Below are positions 17,487-26,100 of a stretch of 64,000 nucleotides of DNA, piece by piece; the stretch's first letter is position 1, and every line of letters begins with the position of its first letter. Both the position numbers and the translations under genes were made by a program. Origin of the DNA: Taklimakanibacter sp049323275 (GTDB lineage: Bacteria; Pseudomonadota; Alphaproteobacteria; Rhizobiales; Aestuariivirgaceae); NCBI GenBank assembly GCA_049323275.1, contig JBMOOM010000089.1, positions 62,001 to 126,000 on the forward strand, in the 5' to 3' direction. The notes under the pieces are model-generated. The model did no database searches. It was not told the DNA's origin and saw only the letters and a program-made list of their open reading frames with translations.

Positions 17487-17495
17487 TTATCCACA
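17487..17495 (+). promoter_or_regulatory. consensus DnaA box
   Basis: TTATCCACA, an exact match to the DnaA-box consensus. It lies 73 bp from the CtrA box and next to an A+T-rich stretch. A single perfect box may reflect DnaA-dependent gene control or chance; no cluster of boxes is seen. Confidence 0.4.
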
Positions 17496-17598
17496 TATCC
17501 CGATTGTGGCGGTTTAACGCCTTTCGGGAGACTCGCCGCGCGACTCAGGCAGCTGACCGTACATCCGGTAATTGCACGCTTCAATACATGCCCGTTCC

Positions 17599-17638
17599 TT
17601 GAAATTTTTACCTGAGACAGCTAGATTGTAAGCTAGAT
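17599..17638 (+). promoter_or_regulatory. vapBC promoter and probable autoregulatory operator
   Basis: TTGAAA (17599-17604), a 17-bp spacer and TAGATT (17622-17627) form a plausible sigma-70 promoter. The 8-bp direct repeat AGCTAGAT occurs at 17619-17626 and 17631-17638, covering the -10 and start point, as expected for repression by the VapB-VapC complex. The AAAGGA that follows is the ribosome-binding site for vapB. Confidence 0.5.
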
Positions 17639-17651
17639 GAAAGGAACCCAC

Positions 17652-17897
17652 ATGGCCGAGATCGGAGCTTTCGAAGCCAAGAACAGACTGGCCGCCCTGT
17701 TGGACGCCGTGGAGCGTGGCGAGGAGATCACCATCACGCGCCGCGGCAGGCCGGTGGCCAAATTGGTGCGCCACGAAGGGGCCCTCGATCAGGCGGCGGC
17801 CAAGACCGCGACCGCAAATATCCGCGCCATGCGCAAGGGCGTCACCTTGGGAAGTGAGATCACCATCAGGGATCTCATTGGAGAAGGCCGCCTGTGA
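17652..17897 (+). CDS. vapB: VapB-type antitoxin (Phd/YefM family)
   Basis: An 81-residue antitoxin. Its N-terminus (MAEIGAFEAKNRLAALLDAV, then EEITITRRGRPVAKLV) is the Phd/YefM DNA-binding fold; the C-terminal part should wrap around and inhibit the toxin. ATG 17652 is preferred to ATG 17637 because AAAGGA lies 7 bp before it and the family sequence starts there. The stop overlaps the toxin GTG by 4 bp, the classic toxin-antitoxin arrangement. Probably autoregulated through the repeat in its promoter. Confidence 0.9.
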   Translation: MAEIGAFEAKNRLAALLDAVERGEEITITRRGRPVAKLVRHEGALDQAAAKTATANIRAMRKGVTLGSEITIRDLIGEGRL

Positions 17898-18301
17898 GCC
17901 TGGTGCTCGACGCATCGGCGGCCATCGCCTGGTTCTTCGAGGACGAACGCAGCACCGAGACCGACGCGCTTCTTGATCGCGTGGCCACGGAGGGCGCCAT
18001 TGTTCCCACTTTATGGAAGATCGAGATTGCCAACGGCCTGCAGATGGCGCTGCGGCGCAAGCGCATCGATCGTCCCTATCGCGACAAGGCGCTCGCGCAG
18101 CTCGCCGCCCTTCCAATCGAGACGGATTCAGAAACAGCGCTTCATGCCTGGACAGCGGCTCTCGAGCTCGCCGATCGCCATGCTTTGACAGTTTACGACG
18201 CGGTCTATCTCGAGCTGGCGATGAGAAAACGATATCCGCTGGCTTCGCTCGACAAGGACCTGGTTGAGGCTGGACGCCGCGCCGGATTGCCCACCACGTG
18301 A
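17894..18301 (+). CDS. vapC: VapC-type PIN-domain toxin ribonuclease
   Basis: A 135-residue PIN-domain toxin, predicted to cleave RNA (VapC enzymes cut tRNA or rRNA) with a magnesium centre. The acidic residues are visible: Asp6 in LVLDASAAIAWFF, Glu in WKIEIANGL, Asp in TVYDAVYLELA and Asp in LASLDKDL. It starts with GTG at 17894 inside the vapB stop (GTGA). No truncation, so it is probably functional. Confidence 0.9.
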   Translation: MSLVLDASAAIAWFFEDERSTETDALLDRVATEGAIVPTLWKIEIANGLQMALRRKRIDRPYRDKALAQLAALPIETDSETALHAWTAALELADRHALTVYDAVYLELAMRKRYPLASLDKDLVEAGRRAGLPTT

Positions 18302-18385
18302 GCTCTCACCCTGTCCGAAAGCAGGAGGCGCTGGCGATACACATCCGCCAATCTATGCTTTAGTTAGGACCAACAGGAGGAAGCC

Positions 18386-18838
18386 ATGCCGGGATTGTGG
18401 TTCGAGGAGTTCGAGATCGGGAAAGTCTACAGCCATCCCATCACCCGCACGGTGACCGAGATGGACAATATGATGTTCTCCTGCCTCACCATGAATCCGC
18501 AGCCGCTCCATATCGACCGGCATTTCGCCGCCCAGACCGAATGGGGCCAGCCCTTGATGAACTCGCTGTTCACGCTCGGCCTGATGATCGGCATCTCGGT
18601 CAACGACCTTACCCTCGGCACCACCATCGCCAATCTCGGCATGACGGATGTGAAGTTCCCCGCTCCCCTCTTCCAGGGCGACACCGTCAACGTCACCACC
18701 GAGGTGATGGCCAAGCGCGAGAGCAAGTCGCGTCCCGGCGCCGGCATCGTCGACTTCCAGCATAAGGCCTTCAAGCAGGACGGCACGCTGGTCGCCGAAT
18801 GCCGCCGCCAGGCCTTCATGCGCAAGCGTCCGGCCTGA
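18386..18838 (+). CDS. MaoC-family dehydratase
   Basis: A 150-residue hot-dog-fold hydratase/dehydratase acting on a CoA thioester. The catalytic block is MNPQPLHIDRHFAAQTEWGQ (hydratase Asp-His region), followed by GMTDVKFPAPLFQGDTV. It precedes a CitE-like lyase by 9 bp, an arrangement that resembles mesaconyl-CoA hydratase plus beta-methylmalyl-CoA lyase. The exact substrate is inference. AGGAGG precedes the ATG at good spacing. Confidence 0.88.
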   Translation: MPGLWFEEFEIGKVYSHPITRTVTEMDNMMFSCLTMNPQPLHIDRHFAAQTEWGQPLMNSLFTLGLMIGISVNDLTLGTTIANLGMTDVKFPAPLFQGDTVNVTTEVMAKRESKSRPGAGIVDFQHKAFKQDGTLVAECRRQAFMRKRPA

Positions 18839-18847
18839 GGCTCATTC

Positions 18848-19672
18848 ATGCGCTCTCTCCTTTTCGTGCCCGCCGACAGCGAGAAGAAGCTGCCCAAGGC
18901 CCTCGCCAGCGCCGCCGATGTGGTGATCCTCGATCTCGAGGACTCGGTGGCGCCCGCCGACAAGCCCAAGGCCCGTGGCCTCGCCTGCGATGTGCTGTCA
19001 TCGCCGCGCGGTCGGGCCAAGCTGTTCGTGCGCGTCAATGCGCTGTCGAGCGGCCTCACCGGCGCCGATCTCGACGCCGTCGTCGCGGCGAAACCGGACG
19101 GCCTGGTGCTGCCGAAATCGGAATCGGGCGCCGACGTGAAACGCCTGATCACGCTGGCGAAGCTGCCTGTTCTCGCGATCGCCACCGAGACGGCGGCGTC
19201 GATGTTCAATCTCGGCACCTATGGCGATTGCGGACCGCTGCTTCTCGGCCTCACCTGGGGTATGGAGGATCTGGCGGCGGCGCTCGGCGCGCAATCGAAC
19301 CGCGATGCGCAAGGCCGTCCGACCGCGCCCTACGAGCTCGCCCGCACTTTGTGCCTCATCGGCGCGCGCGCCGCGGGCGTCGAGCCGGTCGACGGCGTCC
19401 ATGCCAATTTCCGCGACCTCGCCGGCCTCGAGGCGCAATGCCGCGACGCGGCGCGCGACGGCTTCACCGCCAAGATGTGCATCCATCCCGACCAGGTCGA
19501 GGTGATCAACCGCATCTTCACGCCCTCACCCGAAGCGATCGCCCGGGCGCGGCGCATCGTCGAGGCTTTCGCGCAAGCCGGCGATGCCGGCGTCATCGGC
19601 CTGGATGGCGAGATGCTCGACGTGCCGCACCTGAAGGCGGCGAGAGCGCTGCTGGCGCGCGTAATGGGCTAA
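18848..19672 (+). CDS. CitE-like CoA-ester lyase
   Basis: A 274-residue TIM-barrel protein of the HpcH/HpaI-CitE family, which cleaves or forms C-C bonds of malyl-CoA-type esters. Conserved parts are RSLLFVPADSEKKLPKAL, VVILDLEDSVAPADKP, LFVRVNALSS, PVLAIATETAASMFNL (metal-ligand Glu), LTWGMEDLAAALG and AKMCIHPDQVEVIN. Malyl-/beta-methylmalyl-CoA lyase or a stand-alone CitE-like enzyme are both possible. Its stop overlaps the convergent flavin-reductase stop by 4 bp. Confidence 0.88.
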   Translation: MRSLLFVPADSEKKLPKALASAADVVILDLEDSVAPADKPKARGLACDVLSSPRGRAKLFVRVNALSSGLTGADLDAVVAAKPDGLVLPKSESGADVKRLITLAKLPVLAIATETAASMFNLGTYGDCGPLLLGLTWGMEDLAAALGAQSNRDAQGRPTAPYELARTLCLIGARAAGVEPVDGVHANFRDLAGLEAQCRDAARDGFTAKMCIHPDQVEVINRIFTPSPEAIARARRIVEAFAQAGDAGVIGLDGEMLDVPHLKAARALLARVMG

Positions 19673-20265
19673 TCCGGGCGGCGCATGCGCCAGGCGGCTT
19701 CCACCGTCGCATATTCGCTGTAGCCCATGCGCGCGATCGGGCGCATGGCGGCGGTGTCGACGCGACCCTCATGGATGAAACGGTCGTCGATATAGATGCC
19801 GACCACCCGCCCGATGATCGCATAATCATGCGTGTCGCCGTGATCGTCCGGCAAAGGCACGATCTGGAACAGCCGGCATTCGAGCGCCGCCGGACTTTCC
19901 TTGACGCGCGGCGGCTTGACGAAGCGCGACGGCGCGGGGGTAAGCCCCGCCAGCTTGAACTCGTCGACATCGGGAGCGACCCGCGCCGAAGACATGTTCA
20001 TCGGCTCGCGCAGATCAAAGGTCGCCAGATTGATCACGAATTCCGACGTCGCCTCGATATTGGTGAGCGAGTCCTTCATGCCCCCCGAGCCGATGACGAC
20101 ATAATGCGGCTGCTCGGCGATGGCGTTGAAGAAGCTGTAGGGCGCCAGATTGGGCACGCCCGACTTGGCCATGCTCGACACCCAGCCGATCGGCCGCGGC
20201 GCCACGATGGCCTTGAACGGATCGTTGGGCAGGCCGTGCTTGTTGTCGATGGCGTCGTAATGCAT
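19669..20265 (-). CDS. flavin reductase-like FMN-binding protein
   Basis: A 198-residue protein of the flavin reductase-like split-barrel family. The FMN-binding region is IVAPRPIGWVSSM followed by NLAPYSFFNAIAEQPHYVVI, and DSLTNIEATSEFVINL is also typical. It would pass electrons to a partner oxygenase or act alone; no partner is adjacent. The ATG overlaps the HAD phosphatase stop by one base, so the two form an operon with the nitroreductase. Confidence 0.86.
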   Translation of the reverse strand: MHYDAIDNKHGLPNDPFKAIVAPRPIGWVSSMAKSGVPNLAPYSFFNAIAEQPHYVVIGSGGMKDSLTNIEATSEFVINLATFDLREPMNMSSARVAPDVDEFKLAGLTPAPSRFVKPPRVKESPAALECRLFQIVPLPDDHGDTHDYAIIGRVVGIYIDDRFIHEGRVDTAAMRPIARMGYSEYATVEAAWRMRRPD

Positions 20266-20975
20266 CAGCCGAGCTGCTTAAGAAGTGCCGGGAGATCGGC
20301 GATGCTGGCGATCACGTGATCGGCGAGCGGCGCCAGGTGATCGGTGGCGGAATTGCCGGTGAGAACGCCGATGGCGAGCCCCGCGCCCGCATCACGCGCG
20401 GTTTCCATGTCATGCGGATTGTCGCCGACCATGGCGACTTCCTCCGCCTTGATGCCGATAGCGTCGGCGAAAGCATGGATCATGTCGCCATGGGGCTTGG
20501 GTCGCGCCACGCTGTCGGCGCCGAGAATGACGTCGAACAGATCGGCCGCATCGAGCGCCCGCATGTGGAGCGTGGCGGATGCCGCCGTGTCGTTGGTGCC
20601 GACGCCCAGCCTGAGCTTCATCGCATGGAGCTCGCCGAGGACCGGCTTCAGCGGCATCAGCGATTTGAGATGCTTCACGCCGAGATGGGCGTAGTCGACA
20701 TTGAGGAGCCGCATCTTCTCCCTGACGCCGGCCTCATCGAGATCCGGCCACCAGATTTCGACGATGTCGCGCGTCGTGCCCTGCGCCAGCACCGAGCCGG
20801 CGCGGAAGGCGCCGAGATCGGGATCGTAGCCCGCCGCCATGAACTTGGCCTCGATCGCCGCGGGCGTCAGATCGGCGAAGATCTCCGCCAGGAGCTCGCG
20901 ATAGACCGGCACCCAGGTGCCGGTCACATCGATCAGCGTGCCGTCCTTGTCGAAGAGAACGCCTTTGATCGCCAT
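20265..20975 (-). CDS. HAD-superfamily hydrolase, phosphoglycolate phosphatase-like
   Basis: A 236-residue phosphatase of the haloacid dehalogenase fold. The nucleophile motif FDKDGTLID contains Asp9 and Asp11; GVGTNDTAASA is motif II, the Lys of ARPKPHGDM motif III and VGDNPHDMETARDAG motif IV. Similar proteins are annotated as phosphoglycolate phosphatase (Gph), but the substrate is uncertain. Three bases separate it from the nitroreductase stop; it overlaps the flavin-reductase start. Confidence 0.87.
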   Translation of the reverse strand: MAIKGVLFDKDGTLIDVTGTWVPVYRELLAEIFADLTPAAIEAKFMAAGYDPDLGAFRAGSVLAQGTTRDIVEIWWPDLDEAGVREKMRLLNVDYAHLGVKHLKSLMPLKPVLGELHAMKLRLGVGTNDTAASATLHMRALDAADLFDVILGADSVARPKPHGDMIHAFADAIGIKAEEVAMVGDNPHDMETARDAGAGLAIGVLTGNSATDHLAPLADHVIASIADLPALLKQLG

Positions 20976-20978
20976 GGC

Positions 20979-21566
20979 CTAGCCGTTCCAGCGCGTCAGC
21001 AGCGCCTGCGGGTCGGGGCGCGGCCGGTCCTCGAGCGGCGCGGTGGGCGTGCCGAAATAGACGACGCCGACGACCTTCTCGGTCTCGCCGAGGCCCATCG
21101 CCTTGCCGATCTCGGCGTCATAGGCGATCCAGTCGGTGTTCCACTGGGCGCCGATGCCCTGCGCCGCCGCGGCGAGCAGCATGTTCTGGGTCAGGGCGCC
21201 GGCCGAAAGCAGCTGCTCCCATTCCGGGATCTTCACATGGGGGCCGGCCTTGGAGACGACCACGATGACGGTGGGCGCGCGCAGGAACAGGCTGCGCTGG
21301 AATTCGAGCGAGTCCGCCCCGTGCTCGGGATGGAGCTTCTGCCAGCGGGCCTTGAGCAGCTCGCCGAATTTGGCGCGCGCCTCGCCCTCGAACAGGACGA
21401 AACGCCAGGGCGCCAGCTTGCCGTGATCGGGCACGCGCACCGCGATGTCGAGAATGGTCTTGAGCTGCTCGGGCGTCGGCCCGGGCGCGCCCATCGTTTT
21501 GACGGACGCGGATTTGCGGGTTTTGAGGAGGGAAAGGGCGGAGGAGGTGTCGTTGAGGCTGGTCAT
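20979..21566 (-). CDS. nitroreductase family protein (YdjA-like)
   Basis: A 195-residue FMN-dependent oxidoreductase of the short YdjA type. Family signs are the RKS-(X)n-P segment (KTRKSASVKTMGAPGPTPEQ), RVPDHGKLAPWRFVLFEG, and QGIGAQWNTDW near the end. It is the first gene of a nitroreductase-HAD-flavin reductase operon and is divergent from the exported repeat protein. Physiological substrate unknown. Confidence 0.88.
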   Translation of the reverse strand: MTSLNDTSSALSLLKTRKSASVKTMGAPGPTPEQLKTILDIAVRVPDHGKLAPWRFVLFEGEARAKFGELLKARWQKLHPEHGADSLEFQRSLFLRAPTVIVVVSKAGPHVKIPEWEQLLSAGALTQNMLLAAAAQGIGAQWNTDWIAYDAEIGKAMGLGETEKVVGVVYFGTPTAPLEDRPRPDPQALLTRWNG

Positions 21567-21639
21567 GGCCGTCTAACAAGGGAACCCACCGGCCAAAGTC
21601 AAGTTCGGAAACAACAAAGCTCAAATGCGCCGCTTGGTA

Positions 21640-21654
21640 TTAACCAAATATTAA
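21640..21654. promoter_or_regulatory. CtrA-type box TTAA-N7-TTAA upstream of the exported repeat protein
   Basis: TTAA (21640-21643), CCAAATA, TTAA (21651-21654): an exact CtrA full-site match in the 170-bp divergent region, about 83 bp before the exported-protein start and 74 bp before the nitroreductase start. Which gene it would control is not decided by sequence. Confidence 0.55.
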
Positions 21655-21736
21655 GCATAAGATTGAGCCCGGGTCCCAGGTGGTGTTGGCTGTCATGCGA
21701 CCGGAGCGGGCGAGGGATCAAGGGGAGAGTTCGAGT

Positions 21737-22618
21737 ATGCATCAGGGCCGCCTATTGCTTGCACTTCTGGCGGCCCTGCTTCTCCCTGCCCCGGTGCTTG
21801 CCGCCTCCTCCACCGCCGCCATCGACCGCGCGCCCGAGATCGAGGACGTCCGCAGCGACGTCGCCTCCGAGATCCGCATCGAGCTGACCAGGCCCGGCCA
21901 GGAAGGCCTCTTCCTCAATGCCAGGCTCAGCGAGGATGGCGGCCTCATCAGCCTGCCGATTTCCTGGCAGGTCAAGGCCTATGGCGGCGAGACGCTGCTC
22001 ACCCGCGACGCCGATTTCGCCGAGCTGCCGGCCGAGCCCGGCGACTATCTCGTCGCGGCGCGCTACGGCATGGTCCAGGTCGAGCGCAAGGTGACGCTGC
22101 TCGAGGGCCAGCGCCTCGGCGTGACCTTCGTACTGAATGCCGGCGGTCTGCGCATCCTGCCCAAGCTGCAGCAGATCGGCCTGCCTGCCGCCCGTCCTTT
22201 CACCAGCATCTACAAGGCTTCGGGCATCGACGGCGGCGACCTGGTGGCGATCACCGAGGAGCCCGGCGAGATCCTGCGCGTCGGCGCCGGCGCCTATCGC
22301 ATCGAGAGCCGCTTCCAGCCCGGCAACGCATCTGCCATGACCGAGGTCACCGTGAAGCCGGGCCTGCTGTCGGCGGTCGAGATCGACATGAATGCCGGCA
22401 TCGCCCGCCTCGCCGCCCCCGGCCTCGAGGACCACGACGTGATCTGGTTCATCACCGATGCCAAGGGCGAGGCGCTGCCGGGCGTCCCCGGCCCCGCCGC
22501 CGACGTCGTGCTGAAGCCCGGCCGCTACAAGCTCCGCACACGGATCGACGGCAGCGAGAAGGCTTCCGCCTTCACCATCGAGCCCGGCAAGGTCAGCGCC
22601 ATCATCCAGGCCAATTGA
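21737..22618 (+). CDS. uncharacterised exported protein with three internal repeats
   Basis: A 293-residue protein I do not recognise as a named family. Residues 1-22 are a signal peptide (RLLLALLAALLLPAPVLA, cleavage near AS). The mature part holds three repeats of about 60 residues, at roughly 74-136, 154-222 and 234-292. Each has a hydrophobic strand (SWQVKAY / FTSIYKAS / VIWFITDA), then PGDYLVAARY / AGAYRIESRF / PGRYKLRTRI, then VTLLEGQRLGV / VTVKPGLLSAV / FTIEPGKVSAI. This suggests a chain of small beta-sandwich domains in the periplasm. AGGGGAG precedes ATG 21737. A CtrA-type box lies upstream. Confidence 0.8.
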   Translation: MHQGRLLLALLAALLLPAPVLAASSTAAIDRAPEIEDVRSDVASEIRIELTRPGQEGLFLNARLSEDGGLISLPISWQVKAYGGETLLTRDADFAELPAEPGDYLVAARYGMVQVERKVTLLEGQRLGVTFVLNAGGLRILPKLQQIGLPAARPFTSIYKASGIDGGDLVAITEEPGEILRVGAGAYRIESRFQPGNASAMTEVTVKPGLLSAVEIDMNAGIARLAAPGLEDHDVIWFITDAKGEALPGVPGPAADVVLKPGRYKLRTRIDGSEKASAFTIEPGKVSAIIQAN

Positions 22619-22687
22619 GGCTTGCTTCCGGCTCCCGTTTTACCCACGATCGGCATCGGGACGATTGCTTGAACCGAAGGAGCTGCC

Positions 22688-23188
22688 ATGGCGGAGAGCA
22701 AGACGGTCCGGGGTCCGATCGCGATCGACAGCATCCCCTGGGGTGAAGCCGGCGAAGGCGTCAGATTCTTCATGCGCTATCGTGTTCTTTCCGATACGCG
22801 CAGCGACGGCCGCAAGATCGGCATCGCTTACGAAGAGCTGCCGCCCGGAAAGCAGACCGTCCCCTTCCACTATCATCTGCTCGAGGAAGAGCACATCATC
22901 GGCCTCGACGGCGAGGCGACGCTCCGCTTCGGCGATGCGCGCTACCGGATCAAGGCGGGCGACTATGTCGGCTTTCCGGCCGGGCAGCGGGCCGGCCACT
23001 GCCTGATCAACGAAGGCGACAAGCCGTTCCGCTATATCGTCATCGGCGACAACGATCCCAACGACATCTGCGTCTATCCGGACTCGAACAAGATATCGAT
23101 CCGCCGCTTCGACCGCGCCATCCTGCGCAATGGCGAGCGGCTCGATTATTGGGATGGCGAGCGCGCCGGCGAGCCGGTCGGGCGTTGA
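22688..23188 (+). CDS. cupin-domain protein
   Basis: A 166-residue single-domain cupin. Motif 1 is seen as PFHYHLLEEEHIIGLDGE (His, His, Glu metal ligands) and motif 2 as YVGFPAGQRAGHCLIN (third His). Proteins of this kind bind a metal and act as isomerases, dioxygenases or sensors; which applies here is unknown. A purine-rich GAAGGAG precedes the ATG. Convergent with the large cyclase-ATPase gene, with a 3-bp gap. Confidence 0.86.
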   Translation: MAESKTVRGPIAIDSIPWGEAGEGVRFFMRYRVLSDTRSDGRKIGIAYEELPPGKQTVPFHYHLLEEEHIIGLDGEATLRFGDARYRIKAGDYVGFPAGQRAGHCLINEGDKPFRYIVIGDNDPNDICVYPDSNKISIRRFDRAILRNGERLDYWDGERAGEPVGR

Positions 23189-23191
23189 GCC

Positions 23192-26100
23192 TCAGAGCGC
23201 GGCGATGGCGTCGTCCAGCACCTTGGTGGCGCGGATGAAATTGAGCCTGCGGCCAAGCTCCGCGACGCGCTCGAGCTCGCCCCTCACCTCCTCCGACCGC
23301 TCGCCTTGGCCGGCGCGGCTGAGGATGCGGGCACGGTCGATGAGGAACTGCGCCCAGGGGAACGGCTCCTTCGCGGCATAGGCTTCGAGCGCCCGGGTGA
23401 ATGTCTCGGCCGCCGCCCAATCGCGCCGCTTCAGCGCCGACGTCATCATGTGGCTGTTGAAATACATGTGATTGTGGCTCGGCGCCCCCGCCGCCAGGAT
23501 TTCCCGCGCTTTCGCGATATGGCGCGCGCGCTCCGCCTCATCGTCCGAAAGCTCGGCCATCAGGCCCAGCACGATCGGTCCCATGTAATTGAGCCCGGTC
23601 TCCTCGCACAGCCGATAAGCGAGATCGGTGAATTGGCGGGCCTCGTCGATCTTGCCGTCGACCAGCGCCAGCTCGGCGAAGAACATCTTGCTCTCGGCCT
23701 CGAAACGCTTGGCGCCGAGAGCGATGGCGATCTCATCCGCCTTCGCCGCATGCACGCGCGCCGCGTCGAGCTCGTCGGCCTCGAACAGGGCGAAATAGCT
23801 GCAGTGATGGGCGATCATCGCGGCGCGGCGCGCACCGGCGCGTTCGGCCAGCGCCAGCGCCTCGCGATTATAGTCATTGGCTTCGCGCCACTCGCCCTTG
23901 GACAAGGCCGTGATGGCGCACATCGGCAGATTGGCCGCCTCGATACGCCCGAAACCTTCCTTGCGCGCCAGCGCCACGCAGCGCGTGAAGGCGTCATAGG
24001 CGCTGAGCATGCGGCCATTGGCGTAATAGCCGTCGCCCAAGCCGCCGAACGCCCGCGCCTCGGCTTCGATCGATCCCGCTTCACGGGCGAAGACGAGCGC
24101 CTTCTGATGCGCCGCCAGGCATTCGGCGAGCCGGCCTTGCGGGAACAGGAGATTGCCGCGCAGGTGATAAGCGCGCGACAGCTCGCGCAGCAGCCTGTCC
24201 TCCTCGGCGATCGCCATGGCGCGGTCGAGCGCCGCATTGGCCTCGTTGAAGCGGTCGGCGAGGCGCAGGCTCTGGGCCAGGCCGATATTGGCGCGGCAGA
24301 GCAGCGTCCGCTCGTCGCCCGCAAGCTGCAACGCCTCGGGCCAGACCGCGAGCGAGGGCGCCACCTGCCCGGTCTCGAGCAGCATCTCGCCCCGCCGGGT
24401 GAGGAGCTCGGCCTTGAAGCGCCCGTCGCTCGCCAGCGCCACGGCGCGCGCATTGAGCGCGATCGCCGCCTCATGATGATGGATCGCCCATTCGCCCTGG
24501 GCCGCCGCATCATAGGCGGCAGCAGCACCGGGATCCTGCGCCTGGTCGAGATGGCTCGCGGCCAGAAGCCGGTCGCCGTCCTTGAACCATTGCGCCGCTT
24601 TGACATGCAGCGCCTGGCGGCGCGACTTGGGCAAGGTGCCATAGGTCGCCTCGCGCACCAGCGCATGGACGAATTCGAAGCCTTGCGCGCCCGGACGGAC
24701 CAGGAAGGCGTCGACCAGCGCGCGCAACGGCACGTTCCGGCCGTCCATCAGATGGTCGATCTCGTCCTGGCCGAACCGCTGGCCCAGCACCGACGCCGTC
24801 TGCACGATGCGCCGGTCGTTTTCATTCAGGCGGTCGAGGCGGGCGACGATGAGGCTCTGGATCGATTGCGGCAGCGCCTCGCCGCCGGCGCCGGTCTTGT
24901 GATGGAGCAGCTGGACCAGGAACAGCGGATTGCCGGCGGCGCGCGCCAGGACATCCTTCACCAGCGCGCTCTTGCCCTCGAGCATCTGCTCGGCAAGATT
25001 TTGCGCGTCCTTCTCCGGCAAGGCGGCGAGGTCGATCGTCGTCAGCGGCGTGGGCGCGATGCGGGCGCGGAAGCCGGCATCGAGCGGGTCGCGCTCGGGC
25101 CGCGCCGTCAGCAGCAAGGTGATCGGATGGGTCTCCGCCGCCTTGGCGAGCGCCGCCAGCATGTCGAGCCCGTCCTCATCGATCCAATGCAGATCCTCGA
25201 TGGTGATGAGCAGCGGCTTCCCCGCCGTGGCGAGCCCGGCGATGCGGGTGAGAGTCTGCGCCCGGGCGGCGCGCCGGCCGGCCATGTCGAAGGTGTCGAG
25301 GACGCGGGCGAGCCGCGCCGGCAGGCCGGTGCCCAGGAGATCGTGCAGGAAGGTTTCGTCGCGCTCGCCGAGGCCGGCGCGGCCGACAAAGGCGGCGATG
25401 TCCTCGCTGTCGGCGCCAAGCAAGGCCTGGGTGATGAGCCGGCGCAATTGCGACTGGCTGCCGGCGCCGAAGCTCAGCACCGCCGCCGACAGGCAGCGGC
25501 ACTGGCGCCGCCGCGCCGCCAGCATGGCCTGGTCGAGCAGCCGGCTCTTGCCGATGCCGGCATCGCCGCGGACATAAACGATGCGGCCGGTCTTCTCGCG
25601 CGCCGTGAGGTCGAGCTGCGCCTCGACCTGGCGCAGTTCCGCCTTGCGCCCGACAAAGGGCGCCGGCTCCGTCTCGGGCCTCGATTCCCACGAGGCCAGC
25701 TTGAAGACCGGCTGCGCCGCGGCGAAGCCGTCGAGCCGGTGGCTGCCGAATTCCTCCACCGCATAACGATGCGCGACCGCCGAGGCGAGGTCGTCCGAGA
25801 GCAGGATCTCGCCCCTCTTGGCGAGATCGCACAGGCGGGCGGCGAGATTCACCGACGAGCCGGTGATCGTATAGGGCCGATGCACGTCGCTGCCCGTCGA
25901 GGCGGCGAGCACGGTGCCGGCGGCTAGGCCGCAATGGACGTCGAGATGGCCGGCCCCGTAGCGCTGGGCGAGCGGCGCCAGACCCTCGCTGATGGCGATG
26001 GCCGCGGCGACGGCGCGCTCGGCATCGTCGCCATGCGCGATCGGCGCCCCGAACACCGCCATGGTGCAGTCGCCGATATGCTTGTCGACGGTGCCGCCGA

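Larger units (their letters stand above)
17326..17651. other. 326-bp intergenic region with CtrA box, DnaA box and vapBC promoter
   Basis: No gene is supported here. In order it holds the receiver-gene leader, a CtrA-type box (17400-17414), an A+T-rich stretch around 17441-17468, a perfect DnaA box (17487-17495) and the vapBC promoter/operator (17599-17638). Short open frames on the minus strand across this area are antisense to vapBC and are not credible. Confidence 0.7.

Noticed and set aside
17400..17500. Chromosomal replication origin
   Set aside because: One DnaA box and one CtrA box are too few, and the neighbours are not those known for alphaproteobacterial origins. Kept only as a regulatory observation.
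17514..18116. Minus-strand frame covering vapBC
   Set aside because: Antisense to a recognisable antitoxin-toxin pair with proper start/stop overlap; the frame has no family signs.
23306..25927. Very long open frame on the plus strand (873 codons) opposite the cyclase-ATPase gene
   Set aside because: It is a by-product of high GC content and codon bias on the other strand. The protein is Arg/Gly/His-rich low complexity without motifs, whereas the minus strand encodes clear cyclase and ATPase motifs.
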